Shown here in pieces: positions 48,859 to 57,700 of a stretch of 64,000 nt of DNA. A program made the position numbers and the translations under genes. The notes beneath the pieces are model-generated. The model worked only from the letters and a program-made list of their open reading frames with translations. It was not told the origin of the DNA and did no database searches. Source of the DNA: Ruminococcus_C callidus (GTDB taxonomy: Bacteria > Bacillota > Clostridia > Oscillospirales > Ruminococcaceae). Each line of letters opens with the position of its first letter. The stretch's first letter is position 1. The stretch spans positions 868,001-932,000 of the forward strand of contig NZ_CP186925.1 of NCBI RefSeq assembly GCF_049562855.1. The letters are read 5' to 3'.

Positions 48859-49157
48859 TACGTCGTTTTCTTGTGTAATTACATGTTTTTTACAAATCGG
48901 AAATGCGACTATTCTATTTTTGCTCTTATAATGAAATGATTGAACTATATAGAATTTATTATAATTATAACATATGGTGCGGAAAAAATCAATGGAAATC
49001 CAGACTTTTTTTGGAAAAAAAGTTTCGGATTCGACAGAATACGACACGATTCGACATCCTGCATCGTTTGCTTTACAAAAAAATGCAAAAAAGACGGAAC
49101 TATCAATTTTTCAAATCTCAGGCGATTCAGTGCAAAACCGTGTATTTTTTCACATCA
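48859..49157. other. AT-rich intergenic stretch, no gene recognised
   Basis: The divergent region between the response regulator and CDF genes is A/T-rich (for example TATAATTATAACATATGG near 48960). Open frames here have no RBS or family motifs. It may hold the minus-strand promoter of the two-component pair, but I cannot pick one. Confidence 0.5.
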
Positions 49158-49186
49158 TTGACATTTTGTGTGGAATGTGCTATAAT
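49158..49186 (+). promoter_or_regulatory. sigma-A promoter of the CDF transporter
   Basis: TTGACA (49158-49163) and TATAAT (49181-49186) with a 17-bp spacer. Confidence 0.9.
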
Positions 49187-49217
49187 AATCAGAATGTTTT
49201 CACTAGGAGAGGATCAT

Positions 49218-50387
49218 ATGCTACTGGAGCGTTTTTTGAAGCGGTGCATTTCTAATTATGAACAGGTAGAAGACCCGAATGTGAGAAAGGCATACGGGAC
49301 ATGCAGCAGTGTGGTGGGAATTTGCTGCAATATTCTGTTGTTTGTCCTGAAATATGTCATGGGTACGCTTTCCCACTCGATCGCCATTGTTTCTGATGCG
49401 TTCAATAACCTGTCAGACTGTGCCAGCTGTTTGATTACCCTGTTTGGCTATAAACTGGCGGCAAAGCCGGCAGACAAGGGACACCCCTTTGGGCACGGCA
49501 GAATGGAGTACCTGACTTCACTGGTCATTGCTGTGATGATCGCCCTTATGGGGTTTGAACTGCTGCGGAATTCTGTGGAAAAGATCATTCGTCCGGACGC
49601 GGTGCAGTTCCGCTGGCTGACGCTGGCGGTGCTGGTTCTGTCAATTGGAGTCAAGCTTTGGATGGCGTGGTTCAACACCAAACTGGGGAAACGGATACAG
49701 TCCACGGTGATGATCGCCACGGCGAAGGACAGCCGCAGCGATGTGGCAGCTACCGGAGCGACCATTCTGGCACTGCTGCTGTCGTTGGTGACAACGCTGC
49801 CGGTGGACGGTATTATGGGTACGGCAGTTTCTCTGTTCATTCTGAAAACGGCTTTCGACATCATTCGGGATACGGTCGGCGATCTTCTGGGAAAGCCGGC
49901 AGATGTGGAAACGGTGCAGAAGCTGAAAGAACTGGTGCTGGCACATGAAAAAATCATTGGTGTGCATGATCTGATCCTGCACAATTACGGTCCGGGTCGG
50001 ACTATGGGAAGCTGTCATGTGGAAGTGCGGAGCGACTCTGATTTTGTTGCGGTGCATGAAGTTGTGGACTTGATCGAACGGGAAATCGAGGAAAAGCTGC
50101 ACATTCTGATGACGATCCACATGGATCCTGTGGAGGTGGACAACGCCGCTGTCAACCACTATCGGCACATGGCAGAACAGGTGATTGCCGAACTGCATCA
50201 GAATTTGAGCCTGCACGATTTTCGGCTGGTGTCCGGCGAAAACACCAATCGTTTGATTTTTGACATACTGGTACCTTTTGATTGTACCTATACCAATGAT
50301 GAATTGTTGGATATGATTTCCGGCGAACTGTCCCGCATGGACAAAACCTGTCAGGTCAGTCTGACGTTTGATCGGGATTTTACATAA
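49218..50387 (+). CDS. cation diffusion facilitator (CDF) metal exporter
   Basis: This 389-residue transporter has six membrane spans with the metal-site motifs SDAFNNLSD near 61 (TM2) and, in TM5, SRSDVAATG near 172, plus HPFGHGRMEY near 91 and a C-terminal cytoplasmic domain with HDLILHNYGPGR and HVEVRSDSDF. An extra roughly 90 C-terminal residues follow the usual domain. The N-D/D-D pattern suggests Mn2+ or Fe2+ as much as Zn2+, but this is not certain. ATG 49218 follows AGGAGAGGA. Its stop codon abuts a family B element. Confidence 0.9.
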   Translation: MLLERFLKRCISNYEQVEDPNVRKAYGTCSSVVGICCNILLFVLKYVMGTLSHSIAIVSDAFNNLSDCASCLITLFGYKLAAKPADKGHPFGHGRMEYLTSLVIAVMIALMGFELLRNSVEKIIRPDAVQFRWLTLAVLVLSIGVKLWMAWFNTKLGKRIQSTVMIATAKDSRSDVAATGATILALLLSLVTTLPVDGIMGTAVSLFILKTAFDIIRDTVGDLLGKPADVETVQKLKELVLAHEKIIGVHDLILHNYGPGRTMGSCHVEVRSDSDFVAVHEVVDLIEREIEEKLHILMTIHMDPVEVDNAAVNHYRHMAEQVIAELHQNLSLHDFRLVSGENTNRLIFDILVPFDCTYTNDELLDMISGELSRMDKTCQVSLTFDRDFT

Positions 50388-50559
50388 GGCAATACCGCAC
50401 AAAGAGCGTCTGGCGACTTTGCACGCCATCTGCTTGCAAATTTCCCGTCATATTTCACAAAAATGCTCGTGAATACATCAAGTATTCACTCCGCTTTTTG
50501 TTTCATCTGACGAAAAATTTGACGACGCATCTGTCGCACAATCTTTGTGCGGTATTGCC
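50388..50559. repeat. family B element (172 bp) abutting a stop codon
   Basis: From GGCAATACCGCACAA to TTGTGCGGTATTGCC. It starts on the base after the CDF gene stop. Flanks ATAA and TTAA agree at three of four. Confidence 0.87.
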
Positions 50560-50564
50560 TTAAT

Positions 50565-50648
50565 GGAAACAGCCCTGCATGGTCTGCGTTTTGCAAAGAC
50601 CGTGCAGGGCTGTTCTGTTGTGTATGCAAAGCTTTATGCAGTGTTTCC
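50565..50648. repeat. family A-like short element with TTAAT on both sides
   Basis: It begins GGAAACAGCCCTGC and ends GCAGTGTTTCC, with TTAAT directly before and after. The inner hairpin (CAGCCCTGCATGGTCT / AAGACCGTGCAGGGCTG) differs from other A copies. The right-hand TTAAT supplies the galT stop codon on the minus strand. Confidence 0.6.
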
Positions 50649-52154
50649 TTAATCTGCTGTGGAGCGAACCTGTTCTACGAACCGCAGGAACTGTGCCTTT
50701 CCGGCATCGGTGCGTTTGAAAACGCCTGCGTCCAGCAGAACCTGTTCAAAGACTGCCCCGATTTCCTGCTGAATGATCGTTTCCGCATTTTCCGCATTGG
50801 CTTCGGGGTGGCGTGTGCGGACTTTCTCCAGCCATGGCATGTGACTGCGGAGAGAGTCAGTCTGTGTCAGGTCGGCATCAGAATACAACGCCCTTGCCAG
50901 TACCGGCAGTTCTCCCGCCAGACGTGCCGGCAGGACAGCCAGTCCCATGACTTCGATCAGACCGATGTTTTCCTTTTTGATATGGTGCAGGGACGGGTTC
51001 GGGTGGAACAGTCCCAGCGGGCGTTCCGCCGTGGTGCGGTTGTTCCGCAGCACCAGATCGCATTCGTACAGTCCGCCACGCATTCTGGCAATGGGGGTAA
51101 TGGTGTTGTGTGGTGTGCCGTCTGTTTCCGCATAGATTTCTGCTTCGGCATCGGTATAGGTTCGCCACTGGGTGAGCACGTGGTCGCAGGCTGTCGCAAG
51201 GGCAGAGCGATTTTCACTTTGCAGGCGAATGACCGACATAGGCCACTTGACGATCCCCGCCTGTACTTCCGGCTGATTCGGCAGCAGGAACGGTGTTTCC
51301 ACCGGAGCCTTTGCCATGGCGAAAGTGTAGTGTCCGCCCTGAAAATGTTCGTGGCTCAGGATAGAACCGCCCACAATCGGCAGATCGGCGTTGGAGCCGA
51401 TGAAATAGTGGGGGAGCATGTCCAGCACATCGAACAGCTTTTCAAAAACTGCCGCATTGATCACCATGGGAACATGTTTCTGATTGAACACGATGCAGTG
51501 TTCATTATAATAGCCATAGGGGGAGTACTGGAAAGCCCAGTTTCCGCCGTGAATGGAAATGGGAATCGGCCGGAGATTCTGCCGTGCAGGGTGTGTCAGC
51601 GTGCCGGCAAAACCGGTGTTTTCAATGCAAAGCTGGCATGCCGGATATTTGGTCTGGGGTTGGTTCTTGGCTGCGGCAATGTCGCGTGGGTCTTTTTCCG
51701 GCTTGGAACGGTTAATGGTTACGTCCAGTGTGCCGTATTCACAGTCATATGTCCAACGCAGATCCTTGGCAATTCTGCCGGCACGGACGTAGTTGGTGTC
51801 CTTGCTGTACTGATAGTACCAGTCTGTGGCTTCTTCCGGACTGCGGTGATATGCGGCAAAAAAGCTGCGGTTCACTGTGTGCGGGCGTTCTGTCAGCAGC
51901 CCCATGATGCGGGTGTCAAACAGATCTCTGGCGGCGTTGGAGTCGGTGATGATGTCTTTTTCTGCAGCATAGGACACCAGTTTGTCCAGAATTTCGTCAA
52001 TGGTGGGCAGCACCTCCGGCAGGGCAGGCGTTTCCCACGCAGAAAGCTGCAAGAGATCCATAAGCTGATTCCGCAGGAAGATCTCATCTTCGGACGTGAT
52101 CAGTTCTTTTTCGATACCGTACTGAATCAGTTCCTGTATGCTTTGCTCGATCAT
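50649..52154 (-). CDS. galT: UDP-glucose--hexose-1-phosphate uridylyltransferase GalT (Firmicute type)
   Basis: GalT exchanges UDP between glucose-1-phosphate and galactose-1-phosphate in the Leloir pathway. The 501-residue protein is the long class II form (about 500 residues, not 350), with VVNRSKPEKDPRDIAAA-type N-terminal motifs, SHEHFQGGHYTFAM near 235, and SLHHIKKENIGLIEVMGLAVLPARLAGEL near 385. ATG 52154 is 8 nt after AGGAGG; ATG 52160 is too close. It is co-transcribed after a GH43 gene, 15 bp apart, suggesting use of galactose released from galactose-bearing arabinoxylan or arabinogalactan side chains. Confidence 0.93.
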   Translation of the reverse strand: MIEQSIQELIQYGIEKELITSEDEIFLRNQLMDLLQLSAWETPALPEVLPTIDEILDKLVSYAAEKDIITDSNAARDLFDTRIMGLLTERPHTVNRSFFAAYHRSPEEATDWYYQYSKDTNYVRAGRIAKDLRWTYDCEYGTLDVTINRSKPEKDPRDIAAAKNQPQTKYPACQLCIENTGFAGTLTHPARQNLRPIPISIHGGNWAFQYSPYGYYNEHCIVFNQKHVPMVINAAVFEKLFDVLDMLPHYFIGSNADLPIVGGSILSHEHFQGGHYTFAMAKAPVETPFLLPNQPEVQAGIVKWPMSVIRLQSENRSALATACDHVLTQWRTYTDAEAEIYAETDGTPHNTITPIARMRGGLYECDLVLRNNRTTAERPLGLFHPNPSLHHIKKENIGLIEVMGLAVLPARLAGELPVLARALYSDADLTQTDSLRSHMPWLEKVRTRHPEANAENAETIIQQEIGAVFEQVLLDAGVFKRTDAGKAQFLRFVEQVRSTAD

Positions 52155-52169
52155 ATGCATTCCCTCCTG

Positions 52170-53654
52170 TTATGCCAGGTACAATTCCTTGACCGCTGCT
52201 TCACCGTCGCCGCGGTAGAACAGATACAGCGGGTGAGTGCCGTCGGAAATGTGCAGGGGAGCACGGCTTTCCGTCCATGCATCTGCCGGAGCAACCGGAA
52301 TCTCTGCCACGATGTTTTTGCCGTCCATGTTGTCGGAAACTACAAACTTGCCGTTGCAGGAACCGCGGTATTGTACGCCGATCTCCTTTGCACCGGAGAA
52401 TGCGAAGTACTTGTATCCCAGCATGGTGCCGTCCTGAATTTCGCCGATAAAGCGATCTTCACCGCAGTGGGTCGCGTTGGGGAAACTGTCGGTGTAGATC
52501 TTGTTGGAGCCGTGGGGCATGTGTCCGTTGGTGATGTTGCAGGCGATCACTGCCGGATAGGTGCCGGTACCGTGCAGCGGCTTGCCGTTCAGACCGCAGG
52601 AGGTGATCTCTACCTGCGGAATGCTGCCGTCCGGCAGAATGGTAATGGGTTCTGCACATGCCTGACGGCTGTAGTCGGACTTGTGAGTCAGGCGGTGATA
52701 GAATACGTACCACTGTCCGTTGATGCATTCGATGCTGCCGTGTGTGGTGCCGGTCATGTTCAGGCGGTCTTTTTCGCTTCTGCCATGATAACCGACATCA
52801 CCGTTGGAAACGATAGTGCCGCCAAAGACGAAATCTCTGTCCGGCAGGTCGCTGGTGGCATAGCAGAGTTCGTGGTTCTGCCAGGAGGAGTAGATGAAAT
52901 AATACTTGCCGCCGATCTTGCGAATGGAACTTGCTTCAAAGAACGGGTGCTCCTCGAAGCTGGTGCCAATGGGGTATGCCGGAATGATGTGCCGCGGTTC
53001 GCTGGTGACTGTCAGCATGTCATCTCCCACAGTGACTGTGCAGGGACCCATGACACTGCCCTCTGTTTGCAGGACTTCGTTTCGGCTCTTGTGATACCGC
53101 TGCATGACTGTCTGAATGGCTTCCTCGTGGTTCGGGAAGTCCTTGTCCAGAGCCTCGTCTGACCATGTGCCGTAGTAAATGCGGATCGTGCCGTCATCGT
53201 TGATAACGCCGGGATCGAAGCAGATGTAGTTCAGCATGGGGCTGCCGTCAGGATAGTGCACAAAGCCCAGATACCGGAATGGTCCTGCCGGAGAATCGCT
53301 GACAGCCACGCTGATCGGTCCGTTGTAGCCGCCGAAGCCGGCTCTGCCGGACATACAGTAATAAAGGTAAAATCTGCCGTCATTGCCCTGTACAACGTCC
53401 GGAGCGTACATGAACTTCCGGTCTGTGGGATATGCCGGATCCTGATCGGCACGGTAAATGGTGCCCTCGCAACGCCAGTCGGACAGGTCTGTCACCGGAG
53501 CAGAGTAGGTGGTGTAGTCCAGCATGCAGAAGGTTTCGCCGCCCTCTTTGTCGTGGGAGCCGTACAGGTATACACGGTCACCGAACACATGGGGTTCACC
53601 GTCCGGAACACATTCATAAATGGGGAGAAAAGGGTTATATACTTGTTTTTTCAT
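52170..53654 (-). CDS. GH43-family glycoside hydrolase with C-terminal CBM6-like domain
   Basis: This 494-residue protein starts NPFLPIYECVPDGEPHVFGDRVYLYGSHD, the GH43 N-terminus with its catalytic base Asp. It continues with MYAPDVVQGNDGRFYLYYC and FFEASSIRKIGGKYYFIYSS, which contains the acid Glu. The last 130 residues resemble a CBM6-type beta-sandwich (FSGAKEIGVQYRGSCNGKFVV). No signal peptide is seen, so it probably acts in the cytoplasm on imported oligosaccharides as an arabinofuranosidase, xylosidase or galactosidase. ATG 53654 follows AAAGGA at 10 nt. First gene of an operon with galT. Confidence 0.88.
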   Translation of the reverse strand: MKKQVYNPFLPIYECVPDGEPHVFGDRVYLYGSHDKEGGETFCMLDYTTYSAPVTDLSDWRCEGTIYRADQDPAYPTDRKFMYAPDVVQGNDGRFYLYYCMSGRAGFGGYNGPISVAVSDSPAGPFRYLGFVHYPDGSPMLNYICFDPGVINDDGTIRIYYGTWSDEALDKDFPNHEEAIQTVMQRYHKSRNEVLQTEGSVMGPCTVTVGDDMLTVTSEPRHIIPAYPIGTSFEEHPFFEASSIRKIGGKYYFIYSSWQNHELCYATSDLPDRDFVFGGTIVSNGDVGYHGRSEKDRLNMTGTTHGSIECINGQWYVFYHRLTHKSDYSRQACAEPITILPDGSIPQVEITSCGLNGKPLHGTGTYPAVIACNITNGHMPHGSNKIYTDSFPNATHCGEDRFIGEIQDGTMLGYKYFAFSGAKEIGVQYRGSCNGKFVVSDNMDGKNIVAEIPVAPADAWTESRAPLHISDGTHPLYLFYRGDGEAAVKELYLA

Positions 53655-53716
53655 CAGAAAAAATTCCTTTCTTTTCATTTCCGGAGAAACAACATTGTTC
53701 CACCTGGATTAAGTTC

Positions 53717-53745
53717 ATTATATGCGATTTTTCTGCATCTGTCAA
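53717..53745 (-). promoter_or_regulatory. sigma-A promoter of the GH43-galT operon
   Basis: On the minus strand TTGACA (53740-53745) and TATAAT (53717-53722) are 17 bp apart. Confidence 0.9.
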
Positions 53746-53915
53746 TAGCGTTTTTCATTAAAAAACAGAAGAAACATTTCATAAATTTGGTGGTTTTGAC
53801 AAAGCTTTTCAGGTGGTGTTTTTACGTGGAAAATCGTGAATTTTGCCGAAAAGACACGTGTCAGGCTTCGTTTCAACACACCCTAATTCAAGCAAATGTC
53901 AATGATATACTTTAA

Positions 53916-54250
53916 GGCAATACCGCACAAAGAGCGTTTGGGGACTTTGCACGCCATCTGCTTGCAAATTTCCCTTCAGAGCCTGTTTCGTATCTTCTCG
54001 CACGCATCTTGCGTGCATATTTTTCGAGATATTTCGGGAAAATACTCGAAAATCCACAAAGGATTTTCTCCGTTTTTCCCTTCATCTCTCAAAAAATCTG
54101 ACGACGCAATCTGCATACGTCAGATACGAAACAGACTCTTATATTTCACAAAAATGCTCGTGAATACATCCAGTATTCACTCCGCTTTTTGTTTCATCTG
54201 ACGAAAAATTTGACGACGCATCTGTCGCACAATCTTTGTGCGGTATTGCC
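53916..54250. repeat. B+D composite element (335 bp), TTAA duplication
   Basis: Nearly identical to 33665-33999, with TTAA immediately on both sides. Confidence 0.9.
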
Positions 54251-54529
54251 TTAAAATCATTTTCCCTAAGCAGCATACAATCCGGTGAAATAACCGGTTT
54301 TGCATGCCGTTTTTCTTTTTAAAAATTCATATAAAGTTTACATCTGCAACCTTCCCATTTTGCCATGCTCCATTGTCTTAGTAATATCAGGAGGGAAAAA
54401 AAGCGGCTTCTCAAAACAGAATCCAAAGGGAGAAAAAACAAATTGAAACAACTACCACAGGAGATTTAAGGGAATGTTGCACAAAGCACAGCTGCCGGTT
54501 TGGTATAATGCGGTTTTCTTCAATAGACA
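54251..54529. other. intergenic stretch without a recognised gene
   Basis: It contains a weak hairpin (CCGGTGAAATAACCGG near 54282) and two isolated RBS-like AGGAGG/CAGGAG strings with no open frame of note. AGGGAATGTTGCACAAAGC (about 54471) may be an eroded A-element end. Confidence 0.5.
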
Positions 54530-54558
54530 TTGACAATTTCACATAAAAGTGTTATACT
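54530..54558 (+). promoter_or_regulatory. sigma-A promoter of the giant surface protein gene
   Basis: TTGACA (54530-54535) and TATACT (54553-54558) with a 17-bp spacer. The leader is about 160 nt, A-rich, and ends in a palindrome next to the RBS. Confidence 0.82.
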
Positions 54559-54687
54559 TAAAGTAAACGTAAAACCACAGAAAAATGTGCAAAAAGCACA
54601 ATTCAAAATAAAAATCAAAGCAGAAAATTAGTCATTTTATTCAACTAAATTGCTGAAATCTAAGGAATATGGCTTATGAAGATGACT

Positions 54688-54720
54688 GACACAAAAATAA
54701 TGGTGTCACGTGACAGGAGG
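54688..54720 (+). promoter_or_regulatory. competing hairpins next to the giant gene RBS
   Basis: TGTCACGTGACA (54704-54715) is a perfect 12-bp palindrome touching the RBS GGAGG (54716-54720). The upstream TGACAC (54686-54691) can instead pair with GTGTCA (54703-54708). Either fold would alter access to the RBS, so this may be a translational switch or a protein-binding site. Confidence 0.4.
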
Positions 54721-54727
54721 AATTGAA

Positions 54728-57700
54728 ATGTATCGACAAATCAGTATATGGAAGCGTGTCATTTATGGCATGCTGGCAGCCGTAATGGTGCTGACTTCGT
54801 GCAATTGGGGAACGATTTTTGCGGCGGCAGCAGCGTTGGGAAATTCCGGCACATTTCAGGTTGGTTTCGGAGCCGTTACCTCAAACGGTGCAACGCTGAC
54901 GCCGGAAACCAATGACGGTGTCGGCAGCTTCTACATGATCCAGAAGCAGCAGCAAACACTGCTGACTGTGAATATTGTCCCAAATTTTTCCACAGGCTAT
55001 GTTTGCGGGCAGAATCTGGAACTGACGCTGCCGTATTTGTATTGGGACGACAGCGGCGTTTTGGTACAGGTGAACAGCTTGGAGGAAATTCCTTTTGCCA
55101 AACAGCAGGCAGGGGAGTATATCGGCATGGAAGCAAAGCTGAACGACAAGAGCACTTTCGGCAATGCGACAACAGTCTATGATGCAAGCGGAGCGGAAGT
55201 GGAAAACAACAGTTATGTCCGCGGAAAAATCACTCTGAAAAATGCCTATGATCCCCTTAGCGGAAACTGTACGCCGAAGTTTGACATGCAGTTTTACACG
55301 GCGAGCAATGCGGTAAGCATTCCGGAAAATGCTGCGGCAACACTGGAAATGAAATTTTCCTATGACGGGCTGTATGATTCCGGCAATACGCTGATCGGCA
55401 ACGGGTGGTCAACCGAGGAACTGGACACCAGCACCAAAATCCAGCGTACGGTTACATTTGTCAACTCCAACTTGGAGTGGAGCACGAAAATTAAAAGCGT
55501 TCCTACTGTGCAGCTGGACGAAGCGAGTACAGATAAAGACAATGCTGTCATGTGGCAGAAGTATAACTACATGGTGTACGAAGTCACAGTGCAGAATGAT
55601 TCAGAAGAACTGGACAGCACCATTGACAACTACCTGATTACATTGCAGGCACAGTACAATGCGGACAAGATGCGGAGCGTTCTGGACGAAGATCTTCTCT
55701 GCTGGGAAAAGGAAAATCCGGACACGCAGAACAAAGATTTTTCGGCTGATTTTTACCAGCATCATGAGTTTATCGGAAAGCCCAATGCGGGCGGCATTCT
55801 GGTCTATGATGTCACCGATACACCGGACTGGAAAACCCAGTGGGATCTGGAACACTTTTCGAATATCCCTGCGGAAACTATCCCATATGGCTATTCCGGT
55901 ACAGGTACGATTATTCTGCAAAAGGAAGTATCGGACAAGTCCCATACCCTGTATTCTGCGAGGAAAGCAGAAGAACTGAACCAGAGTGATCCTAATGAAA
56001 AGCATTATTTTGCCAGAAAATACATGGTTGCGATCCCATATCCGAATAACTTTAACAGCAGCACCGGATTTGAAAACACTTCCGGACTGACCACAACAAT
56101 TTCATTCGGCGGCGGCAGCAACATTCACTGGTCGAAACAGTATTCAGATTCTACTAACTTCACTCCGCACACATGGGAGAATTTTACTCACCACAAGTAT
56201 GTCAAGGACGCAGACGGCAACGAAGTGCCAGACAAGACAGTGGGTATCGGTGCAGTAGATGAATACTATCTGGACGGGTTTCACAGCATCGGTAACGTTC
56301 CGGTATTCAACGCAATCTCGACAGACCACGTGCCGGAGGATTTCGACTTACGGGAAATTCAGATCTGCCTGAAAAATGACACGGTGCATTATCCGGACAT
56401 TCAGCTGAAAGACTGGTTCAAGGTAGACGGAACAGACATCAACCAGTTTATCCGGTTTGGCTTTACCGATGCAAACGGCAATGTGGTCTATAAGACTGCC
56501 GGCGAACTGGGGCTGCATCTGGAACAGGATACCGATGCCGGCGTGACAGAAGAAAAGAACTGGACACTGGAAATCGGCGACGTGCTGACCAACCAGAATG
56601 GTCTGACATTCTGTAACGAGGTAGAATTTGTATTTCGGGAGGAGATCCCACGCTATACCGAGTTCAACGGTTTGATTACCATGCGTGGTGCATTTCCGCA
56701 CCTGTGGACATATGACAACAAGATCGACACCTCTTACGAAGTGCACTATTACCAGCCGCCGACGGCATCGGAGGACGGCGAGGGCAAGTGGGTTTCGGAG
56801 CCGAAAGAAGTCACACAGGCAAATGCTGTTATCCGCACAGAAAAGGCGGAACCGGCACTGACCGGCGTAGGCGTTTATGAAGATGTGATCGGTGATCTGG
56901 TGCAGAAAAACAATCCGCAGACGGTTTCCCTGAATGACGATACCGCGGCGGCTCGTTTTGTGATTTCCAACGACAGCATTTCCGAGATCAGTCCGGCAAC
57001 ATTGGACATCACCGGTCTGTATCCCGATGAGGATTACACTGCCGGCGGACTGGTCGCCTCGAAAATCCTGCTCAGTGAGAACCTGCTGAAGAAGGCAAAG
57101 ATCGAGAAGATCGTACTGCACGGCAAGGTGGTAAACAGAGAAACACTGGTCGATTCGGATATTACGCTGGACGATCTGGAGAATTACGGTACTGATGAAA
57201 ACGGCAATGTGGTAATTGCAAAGTCTGCGTGGAACACACTGACCTATCTCACTGGCATGACTGTGTATTTTCAGCGTATCAGCGACAGCATTCCGCTTGC
57301 CGATGCAGCAGATGACGGGAACTGCTATGTGCAGATTCACGGAACGCCTACCACAGAAAGGGACATCACTCCGCATGGCGTGCTGAAAACGGCATACAGC
57401 TTCGGCGAACATGACCAGACCGCGTTGGATCAAACGGTGGAGGATACCGTCACACTGAACGTGTCCAAGGTGCTGCCGGAGCTGAAAGCGAGCGTACATG
57501 CGATTCGCAAGGACGGCACAGAAGCCTCTGCGGTGCAGTCTGTCCGGTATGATAAAAACGGAATAGCGTATCCCGTTTATCCGACACTGGCTGTGCCGAA
57601 CCGCAGCGAAACGGAACAGACGTGGTATCAGTTCCTGCTGACCAACAATTCCCGTTCTACCAGTTCTCATGCACTGCTGCAAGTTAATATGGACAGTGTC

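Noticed and set aside
48903..49217. N-terminal extension of the CDF transporter back to 48903
   Set aside because: The extension would cross the promoter and the AT-rich spacer, and ATG 49218 has a strong RBS and begins the family-typical N-terminus.
12987..54250. Repeats considered as a CRISPR array
   Set aside because: The copies are dispersed kilobases apart, palindromic and flanked by target duplications. There are no regular spacers and no cas genes.
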